A DNA stretch of 64,000 nucleotides from Bacteroidota bacterium (GTDB taxonomy: Bacteria > Bacteroidota > Ignavibacteria > Ignavibacteriales > Ignavibacteriaceae). Position 1 is the stretch's first letter. Each line of letters begins with the position of its first letter. The notes under the pieces were generated by a model. That model worked only from the letters and a program-made list of their open reading frames with translations. It made no database searches and was not told where the DNA came from. Location: NCBI GenBank assembly GCA_021824145.1, contig JAKALM010000012.1, forward strand, positions 1-64,000, read 5' to 3'. Position numbers and translations under genes: made by a program. Shown in pieces: positions 8,781 to 18,626 of this stretch.

Positions 8781-9419
8781 ATGAAAAGAATAATCTTAAT
8801 TTTAATAGTTTTTTTACCAGCAATTATTTCAGCACAGCCTCATTTTGGAAGTGTAAAGCTTGGCATATTTAACCCTTCTGCTACCGCTTCTGGATTCATA
8901 ATCGGATATGAAGGCGGATGGGCAGTCGATAATAATTTGATAATTGGTTTCAGCGCAGATTGGTTTAATAAAAATTATGTTGATCAAAATCTTGTAAGTC
9001 AATTTAATAACTATTACGGCGTTAATAGTTCATTGAATGAACTACGTGCTAAAACAAATCTTCACGCTATTCCGTTGATGGGAACAGCAACTGTTAACTT
9101 TCCCATTTCTCCAAGAACAAATTTATATTTAACTGGCGGTGCCGGCATTGAAGCCCTTTTAATTTTTTATAGTAATTATGATAATCCTAACAACGATGAT
9201 TTCCACGGCGCATTTGATTTCGCTTGGCAGATTGGCAGCGGTATTGCTTATGAGCTTGGACCTCGGTCTGATGTTTTAGTTGAGCTTTCATATCATAATT
9301 CTCAGCCAAGCTGGGATTATAATGTAACAGATCCGAACACAGGGCGAACGAGAGTTTTCCAGCGTTCTTTTGATATGAGCGGAATAATGATGCGAGCTGG
9401 ATTTAGATTTTATTTTTAA
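8781..9419 (+). CDS. Outer-membrane beta-barrel protein, 212 aa
   Basis: A signal peptide (MKRIILILIVFLPAIISAQ) is followed by alternating hydrophobic and polar beta strands, glycine-rich turns, and a C-terminal strand ending in aromatic residues (AGFRFYF). This is the hallmark of small OmpA/OmpX-type eight-strand barrels. There is no OmpA peptidoglycan-binding domain. It is likely an outer-membrane structural or adhesion protein of unknown ligand. It is a single gene between the antiporter and the saccharide locus. Confidence 0.75.
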   Translation: MKRIILILIVFLPAIISAQPHFGSVKLGIFNPSATASGFIIGYEGGWAVDNNLIIGFSADWFNKNYVDQNLVSQFNNYYGVNSSLNELRAKTNLHAIPLMGTATVNFPISPRTNLYLTGGAGIEALLIFYSNYDNPNNDDFHGAFDFAWQIGSGIAYELGPRSDVLVELSYHNSQPSWDYNVTDPNTGRTRVFQRSFDMSGIMMRAGFRFYF

Positions 9420-9475
9420 TAAATTTTTACCGGCTGTTTAAAAGTAAAATTTTTAATGAATAAACAAATTTCAAT

Positions 9476-12400
9476 TTATTGTTTATAGTTGATTATAATT
9501 TCTTTATCAGTTCTTTTTAGGAAAATGTCATTACCTTTAAAGTTTTCTGATTTTTTCCCATCAACTATCAAGCTTTTAATTTTTTTGTTTATAGGTGATT
9601 TTAAAACAATTTCTTTGCAAGATAAATCCAGATTTCCACTGAATTCAACAGTCACTTGGTTATTATATCTCTTCATTGAATAAGAACAAGAGCCATAATA
9701 AGTAGGCAAATTAGCAATAGAAATTCCAGTTTTATTTGAAAGCCATTTTTCTTTGATACCAGCACCGACAACAAGTGAAGAGTTGTCTTCATCTTCATAA
9801 ACAAACAATGCTCTAACTGAGTTGATGAATGCTGATCCAACCCAAGTATGCGGCATATCGCCTATCATTTTAGGAGCGTCTTTATCTTTCCAAACAACTT
9901 CTGCCCAATGGTTCCAGCCTTGAGGCCTTTGATCTTTTAGAAAATAATTTAATAACTCGTATGCCCTTTTTATTTGATTAAGATATACAAAAGTTCCGGC
10001 AACTCGAATTTCGTATGGTGTATAATTAATCCAGTTATCTTTTGGGTTCAATCTCTTTTCAAAATTATTATAATATTTGTTAAAAGTATTTTTCAAAGCT
10101 GGTTCAGGCAGGTATTTCAATTCGCCGCATGGAGAAACAGCAATTGTGGTTGAGGTTGCATCAAAATCACCAAGCTCAGCGCAGCCTGGAATGTAGTTTA
10201 TCTTTTTATTTTTCATTGCAAGATTAATTGAATGATAAAGATTTTTTCTAAATTCATCTCGCAGCTTTGAATATTCATCAAATTCAATTTTCTTTTTCAG
10301 AATTTCAGCAATAGATGCGGCATCCTTTAATCCTTTAAGGACAAAAAAATCATCCCAGTAAGAATGCATTGGCTTTGCAGAATAACCTTCATGACTGATA
10401 GAAGCTGGTACTAATCCATAAAATGATTTTTGTTCATTCGTTCCATTTTTATTTTGCTCGGTTGATTCTTCGCGAATTTGATATTTAATATAATTTACAG
10501 TTGATTTAATATTATCCCAATGCTTTTCCAGCATCGAAGTGTCTTTTGTGAAATTAAAATATTCTTTCAACAAATAGATATACTCTCCCTGGCTGTCATT
10601 TTCGGGAACCGGATCAGCGCCGCGTTTATCAACTACGCAAGGAATTTTTCCGGAAGGGAATTGATATTTTGAATACCAATTAATATAATTTTTCACATCT
10701 TCTGTAATACCCATTTCCAAAAGTGATTGAGACATCATCGCGCCGTCTCTAATCCAAGATCTATCGTAACATCTTGAACCAGGCTGAAGAGCATTTTCAT
10801 CTTTGTTAATTAAAATGTAAGCAAGATTGCTTCTCAAAGTATTAATCATTTTACTTTCAGAAGGAGGAAGATTAAATGAAACTTTGTTCAGCTTCTCGCT
10901 CCACTGTTTTGCTGAATATTCCGATTTGAAATGAAACATCAGCTTAGTCATATAAGGATCTCCAGACGGTGATGTTATTTCATTACTTTTATAAAATGGA
11001 ATTTCTAAAACTACAGTAAGTGTTTGTTCGGAATTTATTTTAAATGGATACTCAAAAGCTCCCGAAGCAAATCCTTCATCGTCTTTTACGTCTAAACTGT
11101 CCGGTAAAGAGTCTTTGCTTATATAGTCTATTATCGATCCGTTACGAAAATCAACTGCGCCAAATTTTGCAACTGGAGTTACAGAAATTATTTCTTTATT
11201 GTCATTAATTATTGCTTTAGAATTTTTATAATCAATTGAATATATTTTTGAAACACCGCCTGAAGTATTTAAATTTTGCCATGGTGGATTTACTTGAAAC
11301 GGCCTTACCGCTAAAAATAATTTGCCGGTTTTGGTTTCGCTAGTTCTATTTGAGATTGTATAACGAATATACATCGTAGAATAACCGGGAGTTCCTTCCT
11401 CGATTGCCTTTATTTCTAAATTTAAGTCATCATTTATCCACGTAACACTTGGGATCGGGAGATAATTATTTTCAAGTTTCTGAAATTTATTTACATCATT
11501 CCAAGTGACAAATTTATTATCATAATAAATAAATGGTTCAATCGAACAGCCTTCTTTGCCCGTCTCAATCATGCCTTCTTCATTGATTAATCCTTTTTGC
11601 TTACCTCCGTTTACACCAATTAAATTCCAATATGTTTGTTTGTTTAAAAAATATTTTGGAAAATAACCTTGAGGATATGATGCTGCAATTTGTTCAAATC
11701 GGTAATTTTCATCTTCAGAAAATCTGTAGTCTTCAACTTTTATTTCTTTAATTGCATAACCTTTGCCTCTGCTGCTTTTGAGTAAATTTATTCTCAAGAA
11801 ATTTGATTCGTTATCACCAAAAGGGATGAAACTAATTTTTCTTTTTTCATCTTTAGCTGAATATAGGACGTTCCAATTTTTTAAATCATTTGAGGATTCA
11901 ATATTATAATCTGCTGCAAAATCTAGGCTATCCCAATTAATAATTAAACCTCCATATTCTTTAGTATATTGGAAATTTATAGTCAAAGATTGATTATCAT
12001 CTGGCTTACTTCGCCATGAAGTATTTAAGTTATTATCAAAAATTAAAGAGGGTTTTCCTTGAATTGTTGACGAAGCTTCAACTAATGGCTGGACATTTTT
12101 AACAATGGGAACTGGAAGTTGTTCAAATGAAAGTTCATCAAGATAAACTGTTCCACTGCCGCCATCAGCAGTGGAAATTATTAATTCAATTTTATTAAAA
12201 TCATGAATCTCACCGCCGCCTTTTGGCCCCCAAGCAAATGAAATATTTCTTTTACGAATAGTTTTTTCAGTCCAATTATTAGGAAAATCAAAACGCCTGA
12301 AAACGTACCACCAAACATTATCGCCGGTAGAATCATCTAATTTAAATTCTAAATTATTTTTTGGTGAATTACCTTTTACATAAAATGAAAATTTGTAGTT

Positions 12401-12649
12401 GGCAGGCAATGCCATCGGAAATTTTTTAACAATTCCACAATAACCAGACCCGGTGAATTTATAATCGATTTTTATTGCTTTGCCGTGGACTCCTTCCACA
12501 AGCGATAAAGACATTGAAGCTCCGTCAGAAACAGATTTCTGCCATGTACTTAAGTCATCGAAGTTGTCAATTGTTTTTGTTTGAGCAAAAATAAAAGGAG
12601 AGCAAGAGACAAGAATAGCAATTACAAATAATCTTTTTATTAAACTCAT
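9476..12649 (-). CDS. Secreted discoidin-domain glycosidase-like protein
   Basis: This protein of about 1057 aa starts at 12649 rather than 12706, because the ATG follows an AAGGA ribosome site and begins a clear signal peptide ending in FIFAQ. Residues about 24-180 look like a carbohydrate-binding beta-sandwich. About 190-310 resemble an F5/8 type C (discoidin) domain. Residues about 590-920 form an (alpha/alpha)6-barrel glycosidase-like region with CYDRSWIRDGAMM near 628 and a Trp/Asp-rich helix set. No sorting domain is present, so it is probably periplasmic. It is transcribed divergently from the glucan operon across a region with two LacI-type operators. The exact glycoside hydrolase family is not recognised. 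Confidence 0.75.
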   Translation of the reverse strand: MSLIKRLFVIAILVSCSPFIFAQTKTIDNFDDLSTWQKSVSDGASMSLSLVEGVHGKAIKIDYKFTGSGYCGIVKKFPMALPANYKFSFYVKGNSPKNNLEFKLDDSTGDNVWWYVFRRFDFPNNWTEKTIRKRNISFAWGPKGGGEIHDFNKIELIISTADGGSGTVYLDELSFEQLPVPIVKNVQPLVEASSTIQGKPSLIFDNNLNTSWRSKPDDNQSLTINFQYTKEYGGLIINWDSLDFAADYNIESSNDLKNWNVLYSAKDEKRKISFIPFGDNESNFLRINLLKSSRGKGYAIKEIKVEDYRFSEDENYRFEQIAASYPQGYFPKYFLNKQTYWNLIGVNGGKQKGLINEEGMIETGKEGCSIEPFIYYDNKFVTWNDVNKFQKLENNYLPIPSVTWINDDLNLEIKAIEEGTPGYSTMYIRYTISNRTSETKTGKLFLAVRPFQVNPPWQNLNTSGGVSKIYSIDYKNSKAIINDNKEIISVTPVAKFGAVDFRNGSIIDYISKDSLPDSLDVKDDEGFASGAFEYPFKINSEQTLTVVLEIPFYKSNEITSPSGDPYMTKLMFHFKSEYSAKQWSEKLNKVSFNLPPSESKMINTLRSNLAYILINKDENALQPGSRCYDRSWIRDGAMMSQSLLEMGITEDVKNYINWYSKYQFPSGKIPCVVDKRGADPVPENDSQGEYIYLLKEYFNFTKDTSMLEKHWDNIKSTVNYIKYQIREESTEQNKNGTNEQKSFYGLVPASISHEGYSAKPMHSYWDDFFVLKGLKDAASIAEILKKKIEFDEYSKLRDEFRKNLYHSINLAMKNKKINYIPGCAELGDFDATSTTIAVSPCGELKYLPEPALKNTFNKYYNNFEKRLNPKDNWINYTPYEIRVAGTFVYLNQIKRAYELLNYFLKDQRPQGWNHWAEVVWKDKDAPKMIGDMPHTWVGSAFINSVRALFVYEDEDNSSLVVGAGIKEKWLSNKTGISIANLPTYYGSCSYSMKRYNNQVTVEFSGNLDLSCKEIVLKSPINKKIKSLIVDGKKSENFKGNDIFLKRTDKEIIINYKQ

Positions 12650-12758
12650 TATAAATTCCTTTTTAATTAAATTTTTATAAAGAAATAATGCGCTCATATC
12701 AATCAAAAATATTATCTAGTTGTGAATTTACTAATTGAGTATTAAAAGCATAAAACAC

Positions 12759-12787
12759 TTGACAAATAAATATATAAATTTTAGATT
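12759..12787 (+). promoter_or_regulatory. Promoter of the glucan operon
   Basis: TTGACA at 12759-12764, a 17-nt spacer and TAGATT at 12782-12787 form a sigma-70-like promoter. The -10 hexamer ends 4 nt before the operator at 12792. The same arrangement is found before the lacI-type gene (23758-23786), which supports both. Confidence 0.65.
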
Positions 12788-12791
12788 AGAA

Positions 12792-12805
12792 TGTAAACGT
12801 TTTCA
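12792..12805. promoter_or_regulatory. LacI-family operator, imperfect copy
   Basis: TGTAAACGTTTTCA is one base from the perfect palindrome TGTAAACGTTTACA seen at three other sites here. The central ACGT with CpG is the usual LacI/GalR/CcpA half-site junction. It starts 4 nt after the -10 box, so bound repressor would cover the transcription start. Confidence 0.75.
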
Positions 12806-12846
12806 TTTTATTCAAATTCGCTGTTAAAAGTTAAACTATGAATCAA

Positions 12847-12860
12847 TGTAAACGTTTACA
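12847..12860. promoter_or_regulatory. LacI-family operator, perfect palindrome
   Basis: TGTAAACGTTTACA is a perfect 14-bp palindrome, 55 bp from its neighbour at 12792, between divergent genes starting at 12649 and 12907. It is probably bound by the LacI-type protein encoded at 23940. The pair could serve both directions. Confidence 0.8.
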
Positions 12861-12906
12861 ATAATTTATTCCTTTAAATAATCTAACTAAATCTTCGGAG
12901 GTTAAC

Positions 12907-13998
12907 ATGAAATATTTTCTACTACTTATTCTGTTTTCCTTTTCGACCTTCGGGTTTGCGCAATCCACAATTGATTTTGAAGCTACATCTGATACATCAA
13001 ATTGGGTGCAGTTTTCAAATGTTACTAATGATCCAGCCAATTTTATTATTGCGCCAAACCCAGCTATAACTCCTGGCCTAAATGAAACAGCCAACGCCGC
13101 GAAATTAAATATTTTAGCTGGTGCTGATCCATGGGCTGGTGTATATTCTAAATCTATTACACCATTTGTTATAACTGCAGCAAACGCTCATCCAACAGTT
13201 ATGGTTTATAAAAGCGTAATTTCTAATTTTGACTTTAAGCTTGAGGGTGTTGGTTCTAATTTAAATGTAGACCATAATGTTCCTAATACTAAAATAAATC
13301 AATGGGAAATGCTTTCATTTGATTACACGGCTGCTATTGGTGATACAGTAAAAAGAATCACTATAATACCTGATTTCCCAAGTACTCGAACTGCTGGAAG
13401 TGTAGATTATTTTGATCTGGTAACTTTTATTCAACCTGTTGTCCCAGTTGAATTGACTTCCTTTACTGCTGTTGTATTAAATAATAAAGTTGAGTTGAGG
13501 TGGAATACTGAAACGGAAAATAATAATTCCGGTTTTGAAATTCAGAGAAGTAAAGATAATTCAAGCTTTGCTAAAATTGGTTTTATACCCGGACACGGAA
13601 CAACAACAAGCACTCATGAATATTCTTTCATAGATGCTAATGCAATCGGTCATGTATATTATAGAATTAAACAGTTAGATTTAAATGGTACGTTTAAATA
13701 TTCAAAAGTTGTTGAAGCTGCAGTTAGCAAACCAGTTAGTTTTTCTCTAAATCAAAATTATCCCAATCCTTTTAATCCGACTACGACGATTAGTTACTCG
13801 ATTCCGGAAAATTCATTTGTTACAATCAAATTATATGATGTCCTTGGAAATGAAGTTGCATCGCTTGTAAAAAGTCAGATGGAGGCGGGCGAACATTCGA
13901 TTAATTTTAATGCTTCAAACTTAAGCAGTGGAATTTATTATTATCAGCTTACTGCTGGTAAAAATATCTCAACAAAAAAGTTAATATTAATGAAATAG
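12907..13998 (+). CDS. T9SS-exported carbohydrate-binding-like protein, 363 aa
   Basis: This is the first gene of the plus-strand glucan operon, with a strong ribosome site (GGAGG just before the ATG). It has a signal peptide ending in TFGFAQ. Residues about 20-175 form a beta-sandwich that looks like a carbohydrate-binding module. A fibronectin III-like segment beginning VELTSFTAV follows (about 181-270), then a T9SS type A sorting domain (NYPNPFNPTT near 285, ending KKLILMK). No catalytic motif is seen. A surface glycan-binding role is inferred from position and build. A terminator at 14031-14066 lies between it and the GH94 gene, so it may be made in excess over downstream enzymes. Confidence 0.75.
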   Translation: MKYFLLLILFSFSTFGFAQSTIDFEATSDTSNWVQFSNVTNDPANFIIAPNPAITPGLNETANAAKLNILAGADPWAGVYSKSITPFVITAANAHPTVMVYKSVISNFDFKLEGVGSNLNVDHNVPNTKINQWEMLSFDYTAAIGDTVKRITIIPDFPSTRTAGSVDYFDLVTFIQPVVPVELTSFTAVVLNNKVELRWNTETENNNSGFEIQRSKDNSSFAKIGFIPGHGTTTSTHEYSFIDANAIGHVYYRIKQLDLNGTFKYSKVVEAAVSKPVSFSLNQNYPNPFNPTTTISYSIPENSFVTIKLYDVLGNEVASLVKSQMEAGEHSINFNASNLSSGIYYYQLTAGKNISTKKLILMK

Positions 13999-14030
13999 AA
14001 TTGCTCCTTAATTAAAGAAATTTTATATAA

Positions 14031-14066
14031 CAGCCGGTATTTAATTATACCGGTTGTTTCTTTTTA
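14031..14066 (+). terminator. Intrinsic terminator after the 363-aa surface protein
   Basis: CAGCCGGTAT at 14031-14040 pairs with ATACCGGTTG at 14047-14056 (one G-T pair), followed by TTTCTTTTTAT. As no new promoter or operator is evident before the GH94 gene, this may be a partial terminator that sets the ratio between the first gene and the rest. Confidence 0.8.
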
Positions 14067-14126
14067 TATAGATAGAAGTTGTTATATTTTCAAGAATTGC
14101 TACATTAAATTAAAAAGGATTTGAAT

Positions 14127-16511
14127 TTGAATAAAAAATTTGAAACTAATTACGGATATTTTTCTGAAGACGGAGATGAATTCATAATTAAAAAATATCT
14201 AACTCCAAAGCCTTGGATAAATGTAATTTCAAATGGTATTTATGGTCTTACAATTTCCCAAACTGGTGGAGGATTTAGCTGGTATGAGCATTCTGAATTT
14301 AACAGACTTACAAGATGGCATCAAGATTTGGTTCAAGATAATTGGGGCAAATACATTTATGTAAAAAATAATAAAACATGCGAAGTCTGGAGCCCAACTT
14401 TTCAACCGGTAAAAAAAGAATTAAATAAATTTGAATGTATTCATGGATTTGGTTACACTAGATTTAATTCAGTTTATAAAGGAGTAGAAATTTCTTTAAC
14501 TATTTTTGTCCCCTTTGAGGAATCAATCGAAATATGGGACCTGAAAATTAATAACAAAACAAGCAAGGAAATTGATCTATCGTTTTATACTTACTTTGAA
14601 TGGTGTTTAGGCTCTTCTGCAGATCATCATCGTGAATTTCATAAATCCTTTTTAGAAACTAATTTTGATTCAAAATTAAATGCAGTAACTGCGACAAAAC
14701 GTCTATGGGAAATTCCTCTTGGAGATCGAGGACATTGGAATATCGATTATCCATATTTAGCATTTTTATCTTCTAACAAAAATATAAACGATTATGACAG
14801 TAACAAAGATTCATTCATTGGACAACTAGGAGATTTAATTCATCCTGCCGGAATTGCTGAAAAAAAATTATCAAAACAGACAGGTAATTGGGGAGATCCA
14901 ATTGGCAGTGTAAAAATAGATTGTAAAATAAAACCTAAAGGTTCAGACAGAATTGCTTTTTTCCTTGGCTTGAAAGAAAATAAAAAAGAAATTAAAAGTA
15001 CTATTAAAAAATATTCTTCAAATGAAACTATCGATAAAGCACTGGCAGATGTTAAAAATCGATGGAAAGATTTACTTGGAACTTTAGTAGTTGATACTCC
15101 GGATGAAGCAATGAACCTGCTTGCAAATAAATGGCTTAAGTATCAGGCAATTTCTGGTAGGCTTTGGGCGAGGACTGCCTATTATCAACAGAGCGGTGCT
15201 TTTGGATTTAGAGATCAACTGCAAGACAGCCTCATCTTTCTTCCAATCAATCATAAATTAACAGAAAAACAAATTAAGCTTCATGCAAAACATCAAATGG
15301 TGGATGGTGCGGTTCTTCATTGGTGGCATCCAATCACTGAAACCGGACTTGAAACTAAAATGACTGATGATCTTTTGTGGCTTCCATTTTTGATGATTCA
15401 TTATCTAAAAGAAACTAATAATATTGATTTGTTTAATTATGAGGTTGAATATTATAATGATAAAAATCTAAAAGAATCAATATATAAACACTGTATTAAA
15501 GCGATTGAAAAAGTTTTGACAAGAGTCAGTGAAAGAGGAATTACTTTAATCGGTGCAGGCGATTGGAACGATGGACTAAGCGCTGTGGGACTTGAAATGA
15601 AAGGTGAATCTTTTTGGCTTACTGAATTTTTATATTACATCTTGCAGCGTTTCATCCCAATATGCGAAAAGCTTGGTGATAATAATTCGGCTGAACGCTA
15701 TAGAACTGTATCGTCTCAGTTAAAAGAAGCTTTTGATAAATATTCGTGGGATGGTGAGTGGTACATTAGAGCAACTAAAGATAATGGTGAAACAATTGGA
15801 AGCCGCAAGAATAAAGAAGGAAAAATATATTTGAATGCTCAATCTTGGGCTGTGTTAAGCTCAATTGGTGAAAAAGAAAAAAATGAAATAGCTCTGCAAT
15901 CTCTTAAAAAATTTTTGCTAAAGAAAAATGGCCCTTTACTTTTGTATCCTGCTTACTCTAAACCAGATAAATATATTGGATATCTTTCGCGTTACGCTGC
16001 AGGCAGAAGAGAAAACGGCGGAGTTTATACACATGCAGCAACCTGGTCAATCTGGGCTTTTGCAAAAATGAAGTATGGAGAACTTCCTTATGAAATTTTT
16101 AAAAGACTTTCACCAATTTATAATGGAATGAATGCTGATGAATATGTTGCCGAGCCTTACGTAACACCAGGGAATATTGAAGGTCCAGATTCTCCACTTT
16201 ATGGGCGCGGCGGTTGGACGTGGTATACTGGTTCTGCAGCTTGGCTTCAAAAAATGATTGTTGAAAGAATTCTTGGCGTTAGAGCTGAAGAAAATGGGCT
16301 AATTATAGATCCTTGCATACCTAAAAAATGGAAGAACTATTCTATTAAGAGAATATTCAGAGGGAAAGAATTTGTAATAAATGTTTTCAATCCAAATCGA
16401 GTTAACAGTGGAGTAAAATCAATTACCGTAAACGGAGAAGTGATTTCTGGAAATATTATAAGCGCAGATTATAGTGAAAAGAAATTGTTAGTTGATGTTT
16501 ATTTAGGATGA
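14127..16511 (+). CDS. GH94 glycoside phosphorylase
   Basis: This cytoplasmic phosphorylase of about 794 aa would cleave beta-linked oligosaccharides with phosphate to give a sugar 1-phosphate. Family 94 features are clear: the N-terminal super-sandwich entry YGYFSEDGDEFII, the region around WNDYTDGY-like residues in a variant form (FGFRDQLQDS), the catalytic-acid loop GAGDWNDGL near residue 480, and a C-terminal GGWTWYTGSAAW. There is no signal peptide. TTG at 14127 fits the AAGGA at 14115-14119; the TTG at 14121 is too close and no ATG fits. Known family activities include cellobiose, cellobionate and 1,2-beta-oligoglucan phosphorolysis. Neighbouring GH144 genes favour the last, but the specificity is not proven. 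Confidence 0.88.
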   Translation: MNKKFETNYGYFSEDGDEFIIKKYLTPKPWINVISNGIYGLTISQTGGGFSWYEHSEFNRLTRWHQDLVQDNWGKYIYVKNNKTCEVWSPTFQPVKKELNKFECIHGFGYTRFNSVYKGVEISLTIFVPFEESIEIWDLKINNKTSKEIDLSFYTYFEWCLGSSADHHREFHKSFLETNFDSKLNAVTATKRLWEIPLGDRGHWNIDYPYLAFLSSNKNINDYDSNKDSFIGQLGDLIHPAGIAEKKLSKQTGNWGDPIGSVKIDCKIKPKGSDRIAFFLGLKENKKEIKSTIKKYSSNETIDKALADVKNRWKDLLGTLVVDTPDEAMNLLANKWLKYQAISGRLWARTAYYQQSGAFGFRDQLQDSLIFLPINHKLTEKQIKLHAKHQMVDGAVLHWWHPITETGLETKMTDDLLWLPFLMIHYLKETNNIDLFNYEVEYYNDKNLKESIYKHCIKAIEKVLTRVSERGITLIGAGDWNDGLSAVGLEMKGESFWLTEFLYYILQRFIPICEKLGDNNSAERYRTVSSQLKEAFDKYSWDGEWYIRATKDNGETIGSRKNKEGKIYLNAQSWAVLSSIGEKEKNEIALQSLKKFLLKKNGPLLLYPAYSKPDKYIGYLSRYAAGRRENGGVYTHAATWSIWAFAKMKYGELPYEIFKRLSPIYNGMNADEYVAEPYVTPGNIEGPDSPLYGRGGWTWYTGSAAWLQKMIVERILGVRAEENGLIIDPCIPKKWKNYSIKRIFRGKEFVINVFNPNRVNSGVKSITVNGEVISGNIISADYSEKKLLVDVYLG

Positions 16512-16515
16512 TGAT

Positions 16516-18621
16516 TTGAATAACAAAATATATCTTAACGGCAGTTGGAAATTTCTACGCGATCATGAAGGAGTATTTTCTTTTGAAGATATCCAAATTT
16601 CTATTAAAAATGAAAAATCTTTAGAAACTATGGATATTCCTATCAATTGGGAATTAGCCGGACTTCATAACTATAACGGCACTATTTGGTTCATTAATGA
16701 TTTCGAAATTGATTTGCCTATCAAAGGAATAAGTTTACTACACTTTTTAGGAGTTGACTATTTTGCAGAAGTTTGGCTGAACGATACATTCCTAGGAAAA
16801 CACGAAGGATATTTTTCGCCATTTTATTTTGATGTTTCTAAGGTTCTTTGCAAAAAAAATCTTCTTGTTGTTAAAGTAATTTCGCCATTTGAAAAACCAG
16901 ACGAAGTTTGGCCAGATAAAAAAAGAACGATCAAAGGAATTTTTAGCCATCATGATTGCAGGCCCGGAGGCAATAATAAAGAACATGGTCAAGATCAAAA
17001 CACTGGCGGCATTTGGAATGATGTTTTTATCGAACTTGGCTATAATATCATTTTCGAAAAAGTAAAAATATCATCTTCTTTAAATGCTGATCAAAGCAAA
17101 TCAAATGTATTGATTGAAATAAATTATTATTCAGCTGAAGATTCTGCAAAAGAAATGCTTATCAATTTTTTAGTTACAACTCCGGATAAAAAATCTTTAA
17201 GCAAAAGTGAAAAATTTATATTACAAAGAGGCAGCAATAAAATATCTTATTTTTTTGAAATAGATTCGCCGTTGCTGTGGTGGAGTTGGGATTTGGGAGA
17301 AGCCAATCTTTATCAACTTAAAATTTTATCTGATTATTTTTCGCCAAAAATATTCACATTCAGCATTCGAGAAATTCTTCTTGATGATAAACAGCAATTT
17401 TTTATCAACGGTAAAAAATTATTTTTAAGAGGTACAAATATAATTCCAACTCAATTCTTGAGCGACTTTACCAATGATAAAATCCAAAATTTGGTTTCGC
17501 TCATGAGAGAAGCTAATATCAATATTGTTCGCATTCATGCTCATGTAAATAGAAAAGAATTTTATGATGAATGTGATAAGAATGGAATTTTGGTTTGGCA
17601 GGATTTCAGTCTTCAATGGACTTATGACGAATCGAATAATTTTAAATCGGAAGCAGTAAAACAAATCAAGGAAATGGTCAATCATTTATATAATCATGCT
17701 TCAATTGCGGTTTGGTGCTGCCACAATGAACCGGGGAATCAAATTAAATCTTTAGATCCATTCTTGGAAAAAGCAGTTTTAGCTGAAGATTCAACTCGTA
17801 TTGTTCGAAGAGCCTCAAATTATGAAGAGCATGCTTATGATGGCTGGTACTGGGGCGATAAAGAACATTACGCAGCTGCGCCAATGGGCCCGCTTGTTTC
17901 AGAATTTGGTGCTCAAGCGTTACCCAATAAAGAGTCGTTGATAAAAATTGTTGGAGAAGAAAATTTATTTCCTCCAAATTGGAATGTATGGGAATATCAT
18001 AACTTCCAAATTGATCAAACTTTCAACATTGCTAAAGTAGAAATTGGGAATTCAATTGAAACTTTTATTCAAAATTCTCAAAACTATCAATCTGATGTTT
18101 TAAAAACCGCAATAAATTTTTACCGCCGAAAAAGATTTAACGGCATAAACGGAATTCTTCAATTCATGCTCATCGATTGTTGGCCTTCAATTACTTGGTC
18201 GGTTGTTGATTATTACGGTGAAAAGAAAAAAGCATTTTATACTTTAAAAGAATGTTACCAACCTGTTTATATTTCAGTTAACCTTTGGCAAGATAAATAT
18301 TTTGCCGGTAAAAAAATTATTCTTGATCTTTATCTAATTAATGATCTTTATAAAAATGTAAATAATTGTTTTCTAAAATTTTCAATTGAAGAAAAAGTAA
18401 TTGGTCATTTAGAAAATATATCTATTAAAGAAAATGATATGGTATTTATTAAACACGATGAGATAAATTTCCAAATCCCCGTCGAATTAAAAATTGGTCA
18501 ACATAAAATGAACATTGAATTGATAGAACAAAAATCTGGGAAAACGTTATCAACAAACAGTTTCATTTTTTTTGTTGAACCTAATATCGATGAAAAGTTC
18601 AAGACTATTAAGAAAGATTAA
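16516..18621 (+). CDS. GH2 family glycoside hydrolase, cytoplasmic
   Basis: This 701-aa retaining beta-glycosidase has the GH2 layout: an N-terminal jelly-roll sugar-binding domain (about 1-170), an immunoglobulin-like domain (about 180-290), a TIM barrel (about 290-600) and a short beta C-terminus. The acid/base is probably Glu405 in WCCHNEPGN and the nucleophile Glu463 in VSEFGAQ. There is no signal peptide, so it acts on imported oligosaccharides. The start is TTG at 16516, 4 nt after the GH94 stop, with AGGA 7 nt upstream and no in-frame ATG nearby. It could be a beta-mannosidase-, galactosidase- or glucuronidase-like enzyme; the substrate is not decidable. It may remove side groups from glucan fragments. 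Confidence 0.85.
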   Translation: MNNKIYLNGSWKFLRDHEGVFSFEDIQISIKNEKSLETMDIPINWELAGLHNYNGTIWFINDFEIDLPIKGISLLHFLGVDYFAEVWLNDTFLGKHEGYFSPFYFDVSKVLCKKNLLVVKVISPFEKPDEVWPDKKRTIKGIFSHHDCRPGGNNKEHGQDQNTGGIWNDVFIELGYNIIFEKVKISSSLNADQSKSNVLIEINYYSAEDSAKEMLINFLVTTPDKKSLSKSEKFILQRGSNKISYFFEIDSPLLWWSWDLGEANLYQLKILSDYFSPKIFTFSIREILLDDKQQFFINGKKLFLRGTNIIPTQFLSDFTNDKIQNLVSLMREANINIVRIHAHVNRKEFYDECDKNGILVWQDFSLQWTYDESNNFKSEAVKQIKEMVNHLYNHASIAVWCCHNEPGNQIKSLDPFLEKAVLAEDSTRIVRRASNYEEHAYDGWYWGDKEHYAAAPMGPLVSEFGAQALPNKESLIKIVGEENLFPPNWNVWEYHNFQIDQTFNIAKVEIGNSIETFIQNSQNYQSDVLKTAINFYRRKRFNGINGILQFMLIDCWPSITWSVVDYYGEKKKAFYTLKECYQPVYISVNLWQDKYFAGKKIILDLYLINDLYKNVNNCFLKFSIEEKVIGHLENISIKENDMVFIKHDEINFQIPVELKIGQHKMNIELIEQKSGKTLSTNSFIFFVEPNIDEKFKTIKKD

Positions 18622-18626
18622 TTAAA

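Noticed and set aside
12548-12556. ACTTAAGTC half of the Crp/Fnr site
   Set aside because: It is inside a coding region, the flanks do not fit TTGA...TCAA, and it is far from the NO genes.
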